DNA of 23,466 nucleotides from Chara braunii (lineage: Eukaryota; Streptophyta; Charophyceae; Charales; Characeae), in assembly GCA_003427395.1 (NCBI GenBank), contig BFEA01000581.1:365456-388921 (forward strand), in the 5' to 3' direction. Under the pieces are notes generated by a model, which saw only the letters and a list, made by a program, of their open reading frames with translations, had not been told where the DNA came from and did not search any database. Below are positions 1-7,684 of this stretch, piece after piece. Within the stretch, counting starts at the first letter, position 1, and each line of letters starts with the position of its first letter. The position numbers and the translations under genes were made by a program.

Positions 1-125
1 AAACTCGAGAATTCAGGCGTTTAGTCGTTTTCTTGCTCATGCTCTATCAGTGTCACAAAAAAAAAAAAAGAAAAAAAAAAACTCGAGAATTCAGGCGTTC
101 AGTCGTTTTCTTGCTCATGCTCTAT
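1..125. repeat. 47-bp direct repeat separated by an A-rich spacer
   Basis: Positions 1-47 and 79-125 are the same 47-bp sequence with one difference (t at 22, c at 100). They are separated by about 31 bp that is mostly A. Each copy begins AAACTCGAGAATTC, which contains overlapping XhoI and EcoRI sites directly after an A run. The repeat starts at the window edge, so more copies may lie to the left. No coding content is visible. Confidence 0.85.
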
Positions 126-210
126 TATTATTACTAAAACTTCTAAAAGTATATAGTATACGTGCAACATTGAGGCTCAAGCTTATTACGTTTCTTGGTT
201 TTATCTCATC

Positions 211-310
211 AACACACACATAAACACACACAAACACACACACAAACACACACACAAACACACACAAACACACACAAAGACACACAAACACACAAACACA
301 CAAACACACA
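211..310. repeat. Imperfect CA-rich microsatellite
   Basis: About 100 bp of ACACACA blocks interrupted at regular intervals by an extra A (units such as ACACACACAA), so the period is 8-10 bp instead of a pure dinucleotide. Open frames across it on both strands are artefacts of the repeat (alternating His/Thr or Val/Cys). Confidence 0.9.
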
Positions 311-484
311 TAAGTCATGTCATTTATTTGCCTATTTATTTATTGTTTCTTTGTCTGTTTCCAAGTTTTTTTTTTCTTTTTTCTGTTTAATGAAAAAGGA
401 GACGCCCTTGAGATAAATATCATCTTTAAAGTTTAAACTGACCAGCCCCGGATAATCTCAGAGGTATGTTTCCTCATCTTGATT

Positions 485-720
485 CCACTTGAGTTCCAAC
501 TCAGGTCTGCTGCTTGCCTTTCTCTGCCTGCTACCTTGTCTTGTTCCCTTGCTGCTCGCTTTGCTTCCCTGCTGCTTACCTTGCCTTGTCTTGCCTTGTC
601 TTGCCTTGTCTTGCCTTATCTTGCCTTGTTGCCTTTCTGCCCTATTGCCCTCCTGCCTTGGCGCTTGCTGCAGCATTGTGTCGTCTTGCACCTTGTGTGC
701 ACGGAGTCAGTAGCGGATGG
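485..720. repeat. CTTGCC-rich low-complexity tract with a 10-bp tandem repeat
   Basis: The plus strand is rich in C, T and G built from CTTG, TTGCC and CTGC words. At 581-630 there are five tandem copies of a 10-mer (TTGCCTTGTC, the last two varied). All three plus frames are open here and give Leu/Cys/Ala-rich peptides because the composition lacks stop words. I do not read a gene in it. Confidence 0.8.
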
Positions 721-926
721 ATAGTGGACCGAGGGGAGGTTTGGGTTGGCGATGGCATATCCGCACTGGCACTTAGCTGTTTTTTCACGAATTGTCACGA
801 GCTACTATGCTACGGGCGATGTTGTTCATTTGCTAAAATTGCCTACAGCTATCAGCTGTCTTGATGTGTTATGCTTTGGCATGATGCTCGCGTGTATGAT
901 ACTGAATGCTTGCTGCAGCATTGTGT

Positions 927-1029
927 CGTCTTCCCCCGAACACAACGCACCCTTATTTTGGCTGCACCTGACCTCAAATATAGCTCGCATACGTTCAATT
1001 TCAGGGTGCGTTATGTTCGGGGGAAGACG
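927..1029. mobile_element. Foldback/MITE-like element, CTACCG family, copy 1
   Basis: Inverted arms at 927-953 and 1003-1029 match over 27 bp with one mismatch. The outer ends read CGTCTTCCCCCGAA and its complement, followed on the right by GGTAG. About 49 bp of unrelated sequence lies between the arms. The same ends occur in other copies in this window, which marks a dispersed family. No transposase is encoded and no clear target-site duplication is visible. Confidence 0.75.
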
Positions 1030-1395
1030 GTAGTCCGCAGATTGCCTTGCTGTACCATTTGGAGAATTTGGACCATTAACGAAAAAGGTGGTGAAAACAC
1101 CGAATGCGTTAAAACGCGTATTTGAATTTGGAAAGCATTTAAGTGTTTTGGAGTATTTTTTGGAAAGTTTTTTAGGGTTTTTGAACTTTTTTTTTCAAGT
1201 TTTGTTTTCTTTTTCCTGGTTTTTTATTTTTATTTTATTTTTATTTTTTTTATTTTAATGTTTGTATTATGAGCCTGCATTGTTTGTTTCCAAAGTCTTC
1301 CACGACGTTGCTTGTGGCGATGCGCCGAAAAAAACACCGAATTTTTGGCCTCTTCCATTAACCATCTCTCACGCAAGCAGCAGTGCCTTTTCTGT
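1030..1395. other. Non-coding, T-rich stretch
   Basis: Positions 1140-1265 are strongly T-rich on the plus strand with long T runs. I see no gene, RNA or repeat family here beyond this composition bias. Confidence 0.6.
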
Positions 1396-1399
1396 CTCA

Positions 1400-1745
1400 C
1401 TGCCCCGCCGCTTGGCTTGCTGCCTTGCTGCGTTGCTGCGTTGCTGTGCTGGCCTATTGATTGCCTTGCCTTGCTGGTGCAATCAGACTCAGGGTTTGGG
1501 CACAGGTCTAGGGATCGAAATTCTGTGTCTGCAAATGTCGGGTCTACTGGGTGAAACCGTTTCACTGGCTTGCTGCCTGCCTGCTCGCGCGCTTGCCTGG
1601 TCTTTTGGTGCCTTGTTCCCTCGCTGCTCACTGCGCTGTGCTGCCTTGCCTTTGCTGGCTTTCTTCCCTTGCTGCTCACTGTGCTGCCCTGCTGCTTGCC
1701 TTCCCGTTGCCTTGCTGCCTCGCCTTTACTTTTCTATCTGTTGCC
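1400..1745. repeat. Second CTTGCTGCC-rich low-complexity tract
   Basis: Same word composition as 485-720 (CTTGCTGCC, GTTGCTG, CCTTGCTGCTC). Short near-tandem words such as GCGTTGCTGC repeat around 1428-1445. Open frames give Leu/Cys/Ala-rich peptides without domain signatures. It is treated as low-complexity DNA related to the earlier tract. Confidence 0.7.
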
Positions 1746-1898
1746 TTTTCCATGTTGGACTGCCTGCTTTCTTGTGTTTGCTCATCAGCAGCAGGACTTG
1801 AAGCTGAGTTACGACTTATAGTCCTGTCAGACTTCGTCGGGTCCTTGGGAATAGTCCCTGTCTTTGGGAAGAGTCTTTTCATCTTCCGCTAGCAGTTC

Positions 1899-2013
1899 CT
1901 ACCATTATCACCCAAATAGAACGCCTGGTCATGATAGCTTTACTTGGGGCAACTTTCACCCTTAGGCTAGCTACAGTGATAATATCCAGGCATTCTATTA
2001 TGAAGGTGGCAGG
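1899..2013. mobile_element. Diverged CTACCG-family foldback element, copy 2
   Basis: The left arm reads CTACCATTATCACCCAAATA then GAACGCC and GGTCAT. The right arm is its diverged complement, ending near GAAGGTGG. The core GGTCATgATAGCT matches the GGTCATTATAGCTG core of the copies at 3871 and 4491. Arm identity is lower than in those copies, so this looks like an older insertion. The ends are placed by similarity to the other copies. Confidence 0.6.
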
Positions 2014-2082
2014 TCCGGGAGCTCTATACCACAGGGTGTCTGGAGCTTTCATAGCATGATGATATGCGTCTAGTACCTGAAA

Positions 2083-2108
2083 ACACACACCAACACACCA
2101 ACACACAG

Positions 2109-2153
<45 letters not shown>

Positions 2154-2197
2154 CACACACACACACCAACACAGACGCACACAGACACACACACAAC
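2083..2197. repeat. CA microsatellite with interruptions
   Basis: Mostly (CA)n on the plus strand with CCAA, GACG and GCAC interruptions. The long Val/Cys open frames on the minus strand are a by-product. Confidence 0.9.
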
Positions 2198-2280
2198 CAC
2201 CCCATGAGTCAGTGTATGTCGATGGAACAGTCTGGCACAATCATGCTTTCTTTTGTGGAGTTGTGTATAGCGAACAAGAC

Positions 2281-2281
<1 letters not shown>

Positions 2282-2368
<87 letters not shown>
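2282..2368. repeat. Pure (CA)n microsatellite
   Basis: About 43 uninterrupted CA units on the plus strand. It follows a ~65-bp flank that is repeated before the CA tract at 2574-2630. Confidence 0.95.
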
Positions 2369-2372
<4 letters not shown>

Positions 2373-2572
2373 TGGTGTGAGTAAAGTCGACCACTTTTCT
2401 CTCTCAGGGATGGGTCTCGCTAACTCTGGGCGATGTGGTGAGTCCTTATCCATCAGTCAATTGAATCCTGGGCAGACTGTCCGGGTTCAACCTCCTGATG
2501 AGTCGGTGAAAGTCCAACGAAACAGTCTGTTCGGTACAGTCATGCTTTTTTTTAGTGTATAGCGAATATGAC

Positions 2573-2573
<1 letters not shown>

Positions 2574-2630
<57 letters not shown>
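2574..2630. repeat. Pure (CA)n microsatellite, second copy with shared flank
   Basis: About 28 CA units. The sequence before it (from about 2511: GAACAGTCTG, then ACAGTCATGCTTTTTTT, GTATAGCGAA, GACAACACACA) matches that before the 2282 tract (from about 2218). The flank and microsatellite were therefore duplicated together, about 294 bp apart. Confidence 0.9.
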
Positions 2631-2633
<3 letters not shown>

Positions 2634-2709
2634 AGAAGATGCCGAGTCATTGAAGACAATAATAAAACAAAAAAACCCTCTGACGGGAATGTGTTTGAAC
2701 TTGGGGTAC

Positions 2710-2748
2710 AAACCCTAGCCCTAAACCCTAAACCCTAAACCCTAACCC
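2710..2748. repeat. Short interstitial plant-type telomere repeat
   Basis: About five units of CCCTAAA with small variants (CCCTAGC at the left, CCCTAA at the right). This is the Arabidopsis-type telomere unit read from its C-rich strand. It lies inside non-coding DNA, not at the window edge, so it is interstitial. Confidence 0.85.
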
Positions 2749-3296
2749 GCCTGCCTCACCCGTCTTGAAACAGCAAACCACAAGGAATGATTGGTTTACC
2801 ACATCCGTTGATTGTTTAGGCAGGAGTTGATGATATCCGCTGATCTAGTCGGGAGCCTGGATGTGCAGACGGGCAGTTTCCTGATCTGCACTTTGATGCG
2901 GTTGATGTCCAGGTACGTTCCGACAGGGGTGGGGTAGTCTTTCTTGATCGGTTTTTCTCTTCTTTTTGTTTTCTTTTAGCAGGGATAGTATTCTGCTCTT
3001 CAACTTACCGGGGGGCGGAAAAGGGAAAAAATCTTCAACGTACAATGAATGACTTGTATGAATGATTTGTGTGTGTTTGGGGTATGAGAGACTGCAGCAC
3101 GGGTGGTGGTGCAGCATGCTGCAAAAAGTTGAGCAGTGTCAGGGCGTAGTCACGACCGTGGGCACGGAAAACGATGAACTGGCAAATGACAAACAAATGG
3201 CACAGAGAGAACAAAACAACAAACTGTGAAGCTGACTTGGAATGAGTGCGAAAACAACAGCGAAAGCATGGGAAAAAAAAACAAATAAGAGAAATA
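2749..3296. other. No recognised gene; possible weak minus-strand exon
   Basis: Mixed-complexity DNA. On the minus strand, roughly 2850-2950 can be read as about 35 residues (KKDYPTPVGTYLDINRIKVQ and onward) with non-repetitive composition, next to a T-rich/A-rich stretch. I recognise no family and no reliable splice sites. It could be a gene fragment or chance. Confidence 0.25.
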
Positions 3297-3304
3297 CAAA
3301 TGAC

Positions 3305-3589
3305 CTAGGCTACCAGCCGAGCCGCCTGGGTCACCCTATTTTCCCGGCCGGCCCGGCCGTGCAAGGACTAGGGAAGGTCCCAGCCAAAAGAAAAAGGGAA
3401 AAAAAATCAAAAAAATCCGAAAAAAAAAAAATGTTATGCAGAAAAATAAACTGAACAACTTTTGCCCCATGGTCACATCGAAATTCTTTACCAAATTTAA
3501 AAAAAAAAATGAAAATTAAAAAATAATTTATTGTTTTTTTTCTTTTTTTCTTTTTGGCCTGGCCGACCCGGGCCACTCTGGTAACCTAG
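3305..3589. mobile_element. hAT-like MITE, copy A, with 8-bp target-site duplication
   Basis: A 285-bp element whose ends are inverted: CTAGGCTACCAG at 3305 and CTGGTAACCTAG at 3578-3589. GC-rich subterminal inverted words (CCCGGCC / GGCCTGGCC) follow. It is flanked by a perfect 8-bp direct repeat, CAAATGAC, at 3297-3304 and 3590-3597. The interior is A/T-rich with no transposase. An 8-bp duplication is the rule for hAT-superfamily insertions, so I infer a non-autonomous hAT element. The second copy at 4820-5099 confirms the boundaries. Confidence 0.85.
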
Positions 3590-3597
3590 CAAATGAC

Positions 3598-3870
3598 ATG
3601 AAAAAGCAAGAAACAATTCAGCTGCGTGCCCAGCTCATATGGCGTACTATTCTTTCGCCTTTTACTGAAGAATACCGTGGGCTGAGCACACTGAGCAGCT
3701 TACAACAATTTATTTTTTATTTTTTATTTTTTTAAACAACAATTTTTTATGGCCCTTTGCTCCGCCGAAGGGCAATTTAAAAAAAAACACACGCAATAGA
3801 ACGATCAAAGTGCTCAGATATACACGTGGATGGACACCCCTGCATCTGGCACTCCCTCGTCCTATGTTCC
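3598..3870. other. Non-coding spacer
   Basis: A/T-rich DNA between a MITE and a foldback element. A small hairpin (GCCCTT...AAGGGC, about 3751-3773) is the only structure I see. Confidence 0.5.
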
Positions 3871-3981
3871 CTACCTTCTTCCCCCGAATACAACGTACGG
3901 TCATTATAGCTGTATTTGGGGTATCTTTCAGTCTAAATACAGCTAGAATGACCGTATGTTGTATTCGGGGGAAGAAGGTAG
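3871..3981. mobile_element. CTACCG-family foldback element, copy 3 (best-preserved hairpin)
   Basis: An 111-bp element that reads CTACCTTCTTCCCCCGAATA at the left and the complement at the right. The 47-bp arms (3871-3917 / 3935-3981) have only two mismatches by my count and a ~17-bp loop. The internal core GGTCATTATAGCTG is shared with the copies at 1899, 4201 and 4491. The terminal CTA/TAG could reflect a TA target duplication, but the flanks do not prove it. Confidence 0.8.
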
Positions 3982-4200
3982 CGCGCAGTGAACAATTCAG
4001 TCTGGATTCATGGAACCCCCGGCTGCTGCACGCGCCCAACCGTCGCTTCATCGGTCCTCCACGACCGACGGCCCTTGTCTACATCTCCACTTGAAATCAG
4101 TGCGCAGCTTGCCATAGACCGTACCCCCATGGCCGATGCGCTTTAAGATTGTGCTTGGATGAACCAGCTTTGTGGAGATCATACTCATCCATCACATCGG

Positions 4201-4319
4201 CGTCTTCTTCGGCCCCAGATCACAACACCCAGTCATTATGGCTGTGTATATAATGGGAGTTTCAAGACAGATACAGATGTAGTTACTGGACAAACAGAGT
4301 TTTGTTGGGGGGGAAGACG
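4201..4319. mobile_element. Diverged CTACCG-family foldback element, copy 4
   Basis: Begins CGTCTTCTTCGGCCCC and ends GGGGGGGAAGACG, with AGTCATTATGGCTGT inside, matching the family core. The arms are considerably mutated compared with copy 3, so this is an older insertion. Confidence 0.65.
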
Positions 4320-4393
4320 AAAAAAATAGCCTGGAGATTACTTTCACTGTTTCACACCAGTGCAGGGAGATTACGGTATTTTACGCCTTTGGG

Positions 4394-4665
4394 CATTTAA
4401 CTTTTTTGATGTTCCGGGCCAGCGGGCGGTTATTATTAATTTGGGCAGTTTTTTTAATCAAAGTCATCGGGCCTTACTGGGTTCGGACCACTATCGTCTT
4501 CACCCGAATAGAACGCCCGGTCATTATAGCTGCATTTGGCACAACTATCAGTCCAGATGCAGCGATAATTACCGGGCGTTCTATTTGGGTGAACACGATA
4601 GCGCCTGACAATTTCGGTTCACAAAATGCCGAAATTGCGGCCAGGAACGTCAAAAAAGTTAAATG
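4394..4665. repeat. Outer inverted repeat enclosing foldback copy 5
   Basis: The words CATTTAACTTTTTTGATGTT (from 4394) and the complement of the same sequence (ending at 4665) form arms of about 27 bp with two or three mismatches. A complete CTACCG-family hairpin lies between them, so the locus is a hairpin within a hairpin. Confidence 0.75.
4491..4601. mobile_element. CTACCG-family foldback element, copy 5
   Basis: It is 111 bp, the same length as copy 3. The left end is CTATCGTCTTCACCCGAATA and the right end is GGGTGAACACGATAG. Arms of about 47 bp carry roughly five mismatches. The core GGTCATTATAGCTGCATTTG matches copy 3. No open frame of interest. Confidence 0.8.
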
Positions 4666-4819
4666 ACCAGATGAGTATTTGTAATTTCGTTCCAGCAGAT
4701 TTAGTTAATGAAAAAGTTAAGTGATGTACACTGTGTACAGACAGCAGTAAGCTGTTCAGAGAAAATGATTTGTGAATCTTTTCCTTTCATCTTTGTTTTT
4801 TTTTTTTTTTACTTTTTGT

Positions 4820-5099
4820 CTAGGCTACCAGCCGGGCCGCCCGGGTCCCGGGTGGTCAGCCCGTGCAAGCACCAAGGAAGGTCCCAGCAAAAAAAAAAAA
4901 AAAAAAAAAAAAANAAATCCAAAAAATCCGAAAAAAAACTATGTTATGCAGAAAAATAAACTGAACAACTTTTGCCTCAGGGTCACATCGAAATTCTTCA
5001 CCAAATTTAAAACAAAAAATAAAATTTAAAAATATTGTTTTATTTTTATTTTTTTTGGCCCGGCCGGGCAAGTGACCCCGGGCCACTCTGGTAGCCTAG
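4820..5099. mobile_element. hAT-like MITE, copy B, with 8-bp target-site duplication
   Basis: A 280-bp relative of the element at 3305. It starts CTAGGCTACCAGCCGGGC and ends CTGGTAGCCTAG, with the same internal segment around 4940-5000 (ATGTTATGCAGAAAAATAAA, then ACATCGAAATTCTT). A perfect 8-bp direct repeat, CTTTTTGT, flanks it at 4812-4819 and 5100-5107. The duplicated octamer differs from that of copy A, as expected for independent insertions. An ambiguous base (n, 4914) sits in its poly-A run. Confidence 0.87.
4914..4914. other. Ambiguous base (N) in a poly-A run
   Basis: A single n inside a run of about 25 A. It could be a homopolymer call failure or a one-base gap placeholder at an assembly join. 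Confidence 0.9.
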
Positions 5100-5297
5100 C
5101 TTTTTGTTTGTTTTTTTTTTCGTTTTTTTTTTTAATGAAAAAAAAGAAATTGCCAATTGGACCATTTCTCGATTAATACCTGTCATACTTCGGCTTCAGG
5201 ACATTTGAGAAATTTAAACTGGAACGATACACATATTATTAAGTTTTTGTGTTCTTCTTTTTTTCTTTTGTTTTTGGGGTAACTTCAGTAGAGTCAC

Positions 5298-5448
5298 AAA
5301 AACGAGTTATAATTGCACTATGGGGCAAGATACAGTTTGCAATTGCACTTCAGGCACCGAACCTGGCCAGACGGCTGGGCTGTATACATTGCCCGAACTG
5401 CAATTCGAAACTGTATCTTCGCCCATAGTGCAATTACAACTCATTTTC
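5298..5448. mobile_element. Foldback element of a separate family
   Basis: Arms at about 5298-5358 and 5383-5448 are inverted copies: GAGTTATAATTGCACTATGG, then AAGATACAGTTT and AATTGCA on the left, and the complement on the right. The arms contain several mismatches and small shifts. The ends do not match the CTACCG or CTAGGC families. I see no clear target duplication. Confidence 0.7.
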
Positions 5449-5572
5449 GCGGAGTTTCCCCTTTTTTTTTTTATCAAAAGGGGTCCGACTCGGCGGCTTT
5501 TTTGAGATATCATCACTGAAACTGGCCGACCCCAGGTAATTCAGAATTATGTTGTTCTGGTCATCTGATTTG

Positions 5573-5643
5573 CATCTGGATTTGAACTTGTATCTGATTC
5601 ATATTTCAACAGTCCAGTGGTTTACCAACAGAGCTACTAGGCT
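5573..5643 (-). pseudogene. Degenerate tRNA-like sequence (Asn-like)
   Basis: On the minus strand, TAGCTCTGTTGGTA resembles the pol III A box / D arm, and AAGTTCAAATCC, about 40 bp later, resembles the B box / T arm. The middle reads GGACTGTTGAAAT, consistent with a CTGTTGA anticodon loop (GTT, Asn). The acceptor ends do not pair and the D stem is broken. It is therefore a tRNA relic or a piece of a tRNA-derived SINE, not a working tRNA gene. Confidence 0.4.
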
Positions 5644-5797
5644 CATTGTTTTTACTTACTTCTTTTTTCCTTCCTTGAGCATTTTGTTTTTCTTCTTTTT
5701 TCCTGACTGAGTTCGGCTGTAACAACTGCACTGTTTTGTTGTGATGCTGTGATACAATAATAATTTATTCTAGATTCAAATTTCGAAGTGCGTTTTC

Positions 5798-7684
5798 ATG
5801 GAGTCGCAGCTGGCACCCAGGACGAGGAAGAGAGCAAAGGTATTAATGAGGGATGATCAATTTGCCTCACGTCTCAAGGAGGCCATGTCGCCTCTCGAAG
5901 TGACCAGCCTGCTTCGTAAGGAAAATGAAGAGCTGTCGTTGGACGTACAGAGCATGCTTCATCGTCCTGAATTGCTTGACGTCACATTTGTCTGCATGGA
6001 TGCCACAGAGGTGCGTGCGAATAGAGCGTTCTTGGCCAGTAGGAACGAGTACTTCTCGACCCTGCTTTATGGGGATATGAAAGAGAGTACGATGGAGCGA
6101 ATCCCTCTTCCGGATGTGAAGGCCGCGAGTCTGGAGGTTGTAATCAGTTACCTGCATGGAAGTCTGACCGGCCGCTTCAGCGGCGACAGTTGCTGGGATG
6201 ACCTCGTCGACACCTACCTGTTGGCGGAGCAGTATCAGGTGAATACCTTGCGCGAAAGGATCGTACGCATTGTCATGGTGCAACGCAATGCGAGGCACCT
6301 GGGAGCGCTGGTAAATTTGGCACTGGAGAGGCAAGCAGAAGGGTTGCTGGAGGTTGCGCTAACGGCAATGCGGGACGTTGTGGTGTTCGACTCAACATCC
6401 TTCCATGGGTGGAAGAAGGAGAGCATCGCGTACTTCCTCGACGAAGTGCAATGCCAACCGTACGTAACGGAAACACTGATTGCAGTGGCAGTACTTTCAG
6501 CATCATTCGCTAACAATAACGGGGTCAAACGTGAGAGTTCTCCCTCTCCTCGGGTGGAGGGTGATGCTACAACTACTGCTGAACCGCCCAAGAATGCAGC
6601 ATCTTCAGCTGTACCCAGTTGTTCAGAAAGAGAGAGGCACGAGGGTGATGCTACTACGATTGCCGAACCGCTCAAGAATGCAGTGACGTCAGCTGGACCC
6701 AGTTGTTCAGAAAGAGAGAGACACCCCCAGGCCGATGGGGAGCAAGCAAGTTCCTTATCTAGGAAGGACTTGCAGGACATCTTTGAAAGTCACTTCAACC
6801 TTCCGTTTATCGAACCGTTCATTGTGGAGAAGATGATCGAGCCCTTACAAATCCTACGCGTAGAAACGCTCGCTGCGCTTTACAGACTGCAGTCCATCTG
6901 GTTTGCGGGCGGATTCGGAGGAACACTCCCTGCGTCGTTCCTGAAGATGCCATGGCGTTCCGTGATTCCGAAGCTGTTGCCTGCAGAGGTTGAGACAAGA
7001 GAACCTGGGATCTGTAAGAAGAATCCCCACATAAAGGTCTCGATTCCAACACTTTGGAGTGGTGTTCCCGTATCGAGTTTTCGTACCGAGGAGGAGCTGC
7101 CGCAACGAGTGTCCGCACAATCGACTGGGGTAGCGATAATGCGGGTACCTCTCTACAGTGGCAAACACATATGGCGAGTTCGTCTGCTTAACAGTTGTGC
7201 GCATTTTGCTGTGGGCACCGTTTCGACATTGTCCACCACCGAAGATGCCAATTTGAAAGTCGTTTCGCCACAAATTGTTGCGTGGTGGGCGTTGAAGAGT
7301 GACGGCAACACTCTTGAGGACCGTACAAAGCAGTTTGCAGCCTTTAATGATCATCGCCGATTGGTCGACAATTTCGATAAGTCTGGAAGTACTGTGGTGG
7401 TGATTCTGGACACAGAGGTGGGATCGTTGCATTTTGCGAACGATTTAGAAAGCTATCGCCGTCAAACAACTCGTGTCGGCTTTCAAGACCTGCGATGCGA
7501 TGCTGCAATGTTCCCAGCCTTGTGGATGCAAGCACCGGGCTGTGCGGAGATCGAATGGATCGAGAGTCTGCCTCGTCCGTCGATCTCTGCGCCTGGTCAG
7601 AGCGGGTGTACTTCGCAAGTAAACAATGCCTCCAATTTAATAAACTTGCTCAGCCATGTTAGACAACAGCCCAACAACAACTAA
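5798..7684 (+). CDS. BTB/POZ domain protein with C-terminal SPRY-like domain
   Basis: A single uninterrupted 628-residue frame, and the only intact gene in the window. The ATG is the first after an in-frame TAG at 5771-5773. Residues about 48-160 are a BTB/POZ fold: LLDVTFVC, the core FLASRNEYFSTLLYGDMKES, the VVISYLHGS segment and LLAEQYQVNTL. Residues about 165-235 could be a BACK-like helical region. Residues 254-309 are two tandem 28-residue repeats (EGDATTTAEPPKNA and onward) in a low-complexity Ser/Ala/Glu linker. Residues about 440-590 resemble a SPRY domain: SGKHIWRVRL, the AVGTVS strand, then GSTVVVILDTEVGSLHF and MFPALWMQAPG. BTB proteins commonly serve as CUL3 ubiquitin-ligase adaptors with the second domain binding the target; that role is inference here. 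An N-terminal basic stretch (RTRKRAK) could be a nuclear signal. The lack of introns leaves open a retrocopy. Confidence 0.85.
   Translation: MESQLAPRTRKRAKVLMRDDQFASRLKEAMSPLEVTSLLRKENEELSLDVQSMLHRPELLDVTFVCMDATEVRANRAFLASRNEYFSTLLYGDMKESTMERIPLPDVKAASLEVVISYLHGSLTGRFSGDSCWDDLVDTYLLAEQYQVNTLRERIVRIVMVQRNARHLGALVNLALERQAEGLLEVALTAMRDVVVFDSTSFHGWKKESIAYFLDEVQCQPYVTETLIAVAVLSASFANNNGVKRESSPSPRVEGDATTTAEPPKNAASSAVPSCSERERHEGDATTIAEPLKNAVTSAGPSCSERERHPQADGEQASSLSRKDLQDIFESHFNLPFIEPFIVEKMIEPLQILRVETLAALYRLQSIWFAGGFGGTLPASFLKMPWRSVIPKLLPAEVETREPGICKKNPHIKVSIPTLWSGVPVSSFRTEEELPQRVSAQSTGVAIMRVPLYSGKHIWRVRLLNSCAHFAVGTVSTLSTTEDANLKVVSPQIVAWWALKSDGNTLEDRTKQFAAFNDHRRLVDNFDKSGSTVVVILDTEVGSLHFANDLESYRRQTTRVGFQDLRCDAAMFPALWMQAPGCAEIEWIESLPRPSISAPGQSGCTSQVNNASNLINLLSHVRQQPNNN
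6557..6724. repeat. Two in-frame 84-bp tandem repeats inside the BTB gene
   Basis: Positions 6557-6640 and 6641-6724 are tandem 84-bp copies encoding 28 residues each (codons 254-281 and 282-309). Each ends with PSCSERERH. The differences are scattered substitutions, with no indel, so the reading frame is kept. The segment lies in the linker between the BTB/BACK part and the SPRY-like part. Confidence 0.92.

Noticed and set aside
479-864. Leu/Cys-rich frames that resemble membrane proteins
   Set aside because: Three overlapping frames are open at once because of CTTGCC-type low complexity. There is no conserved motif.
1230-1801. Frames of 149 and 179 residues on opposite strands
   Set aside because: Same low-complexity composition as the tract at 485-720, and the two frames overlap each other.
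2024-2394. Long minus-strand open frames encoding alternating Val/Cys
   Set aside because: They are translations of the (GT)n strand of CA microsatellites, with no start context or domains.
6235-7432. Antisense frames of 181 and 192 residues within the BTB gene
   Set aside because: Shadows of the strong plus-strand coding frame, with no domain of their own.
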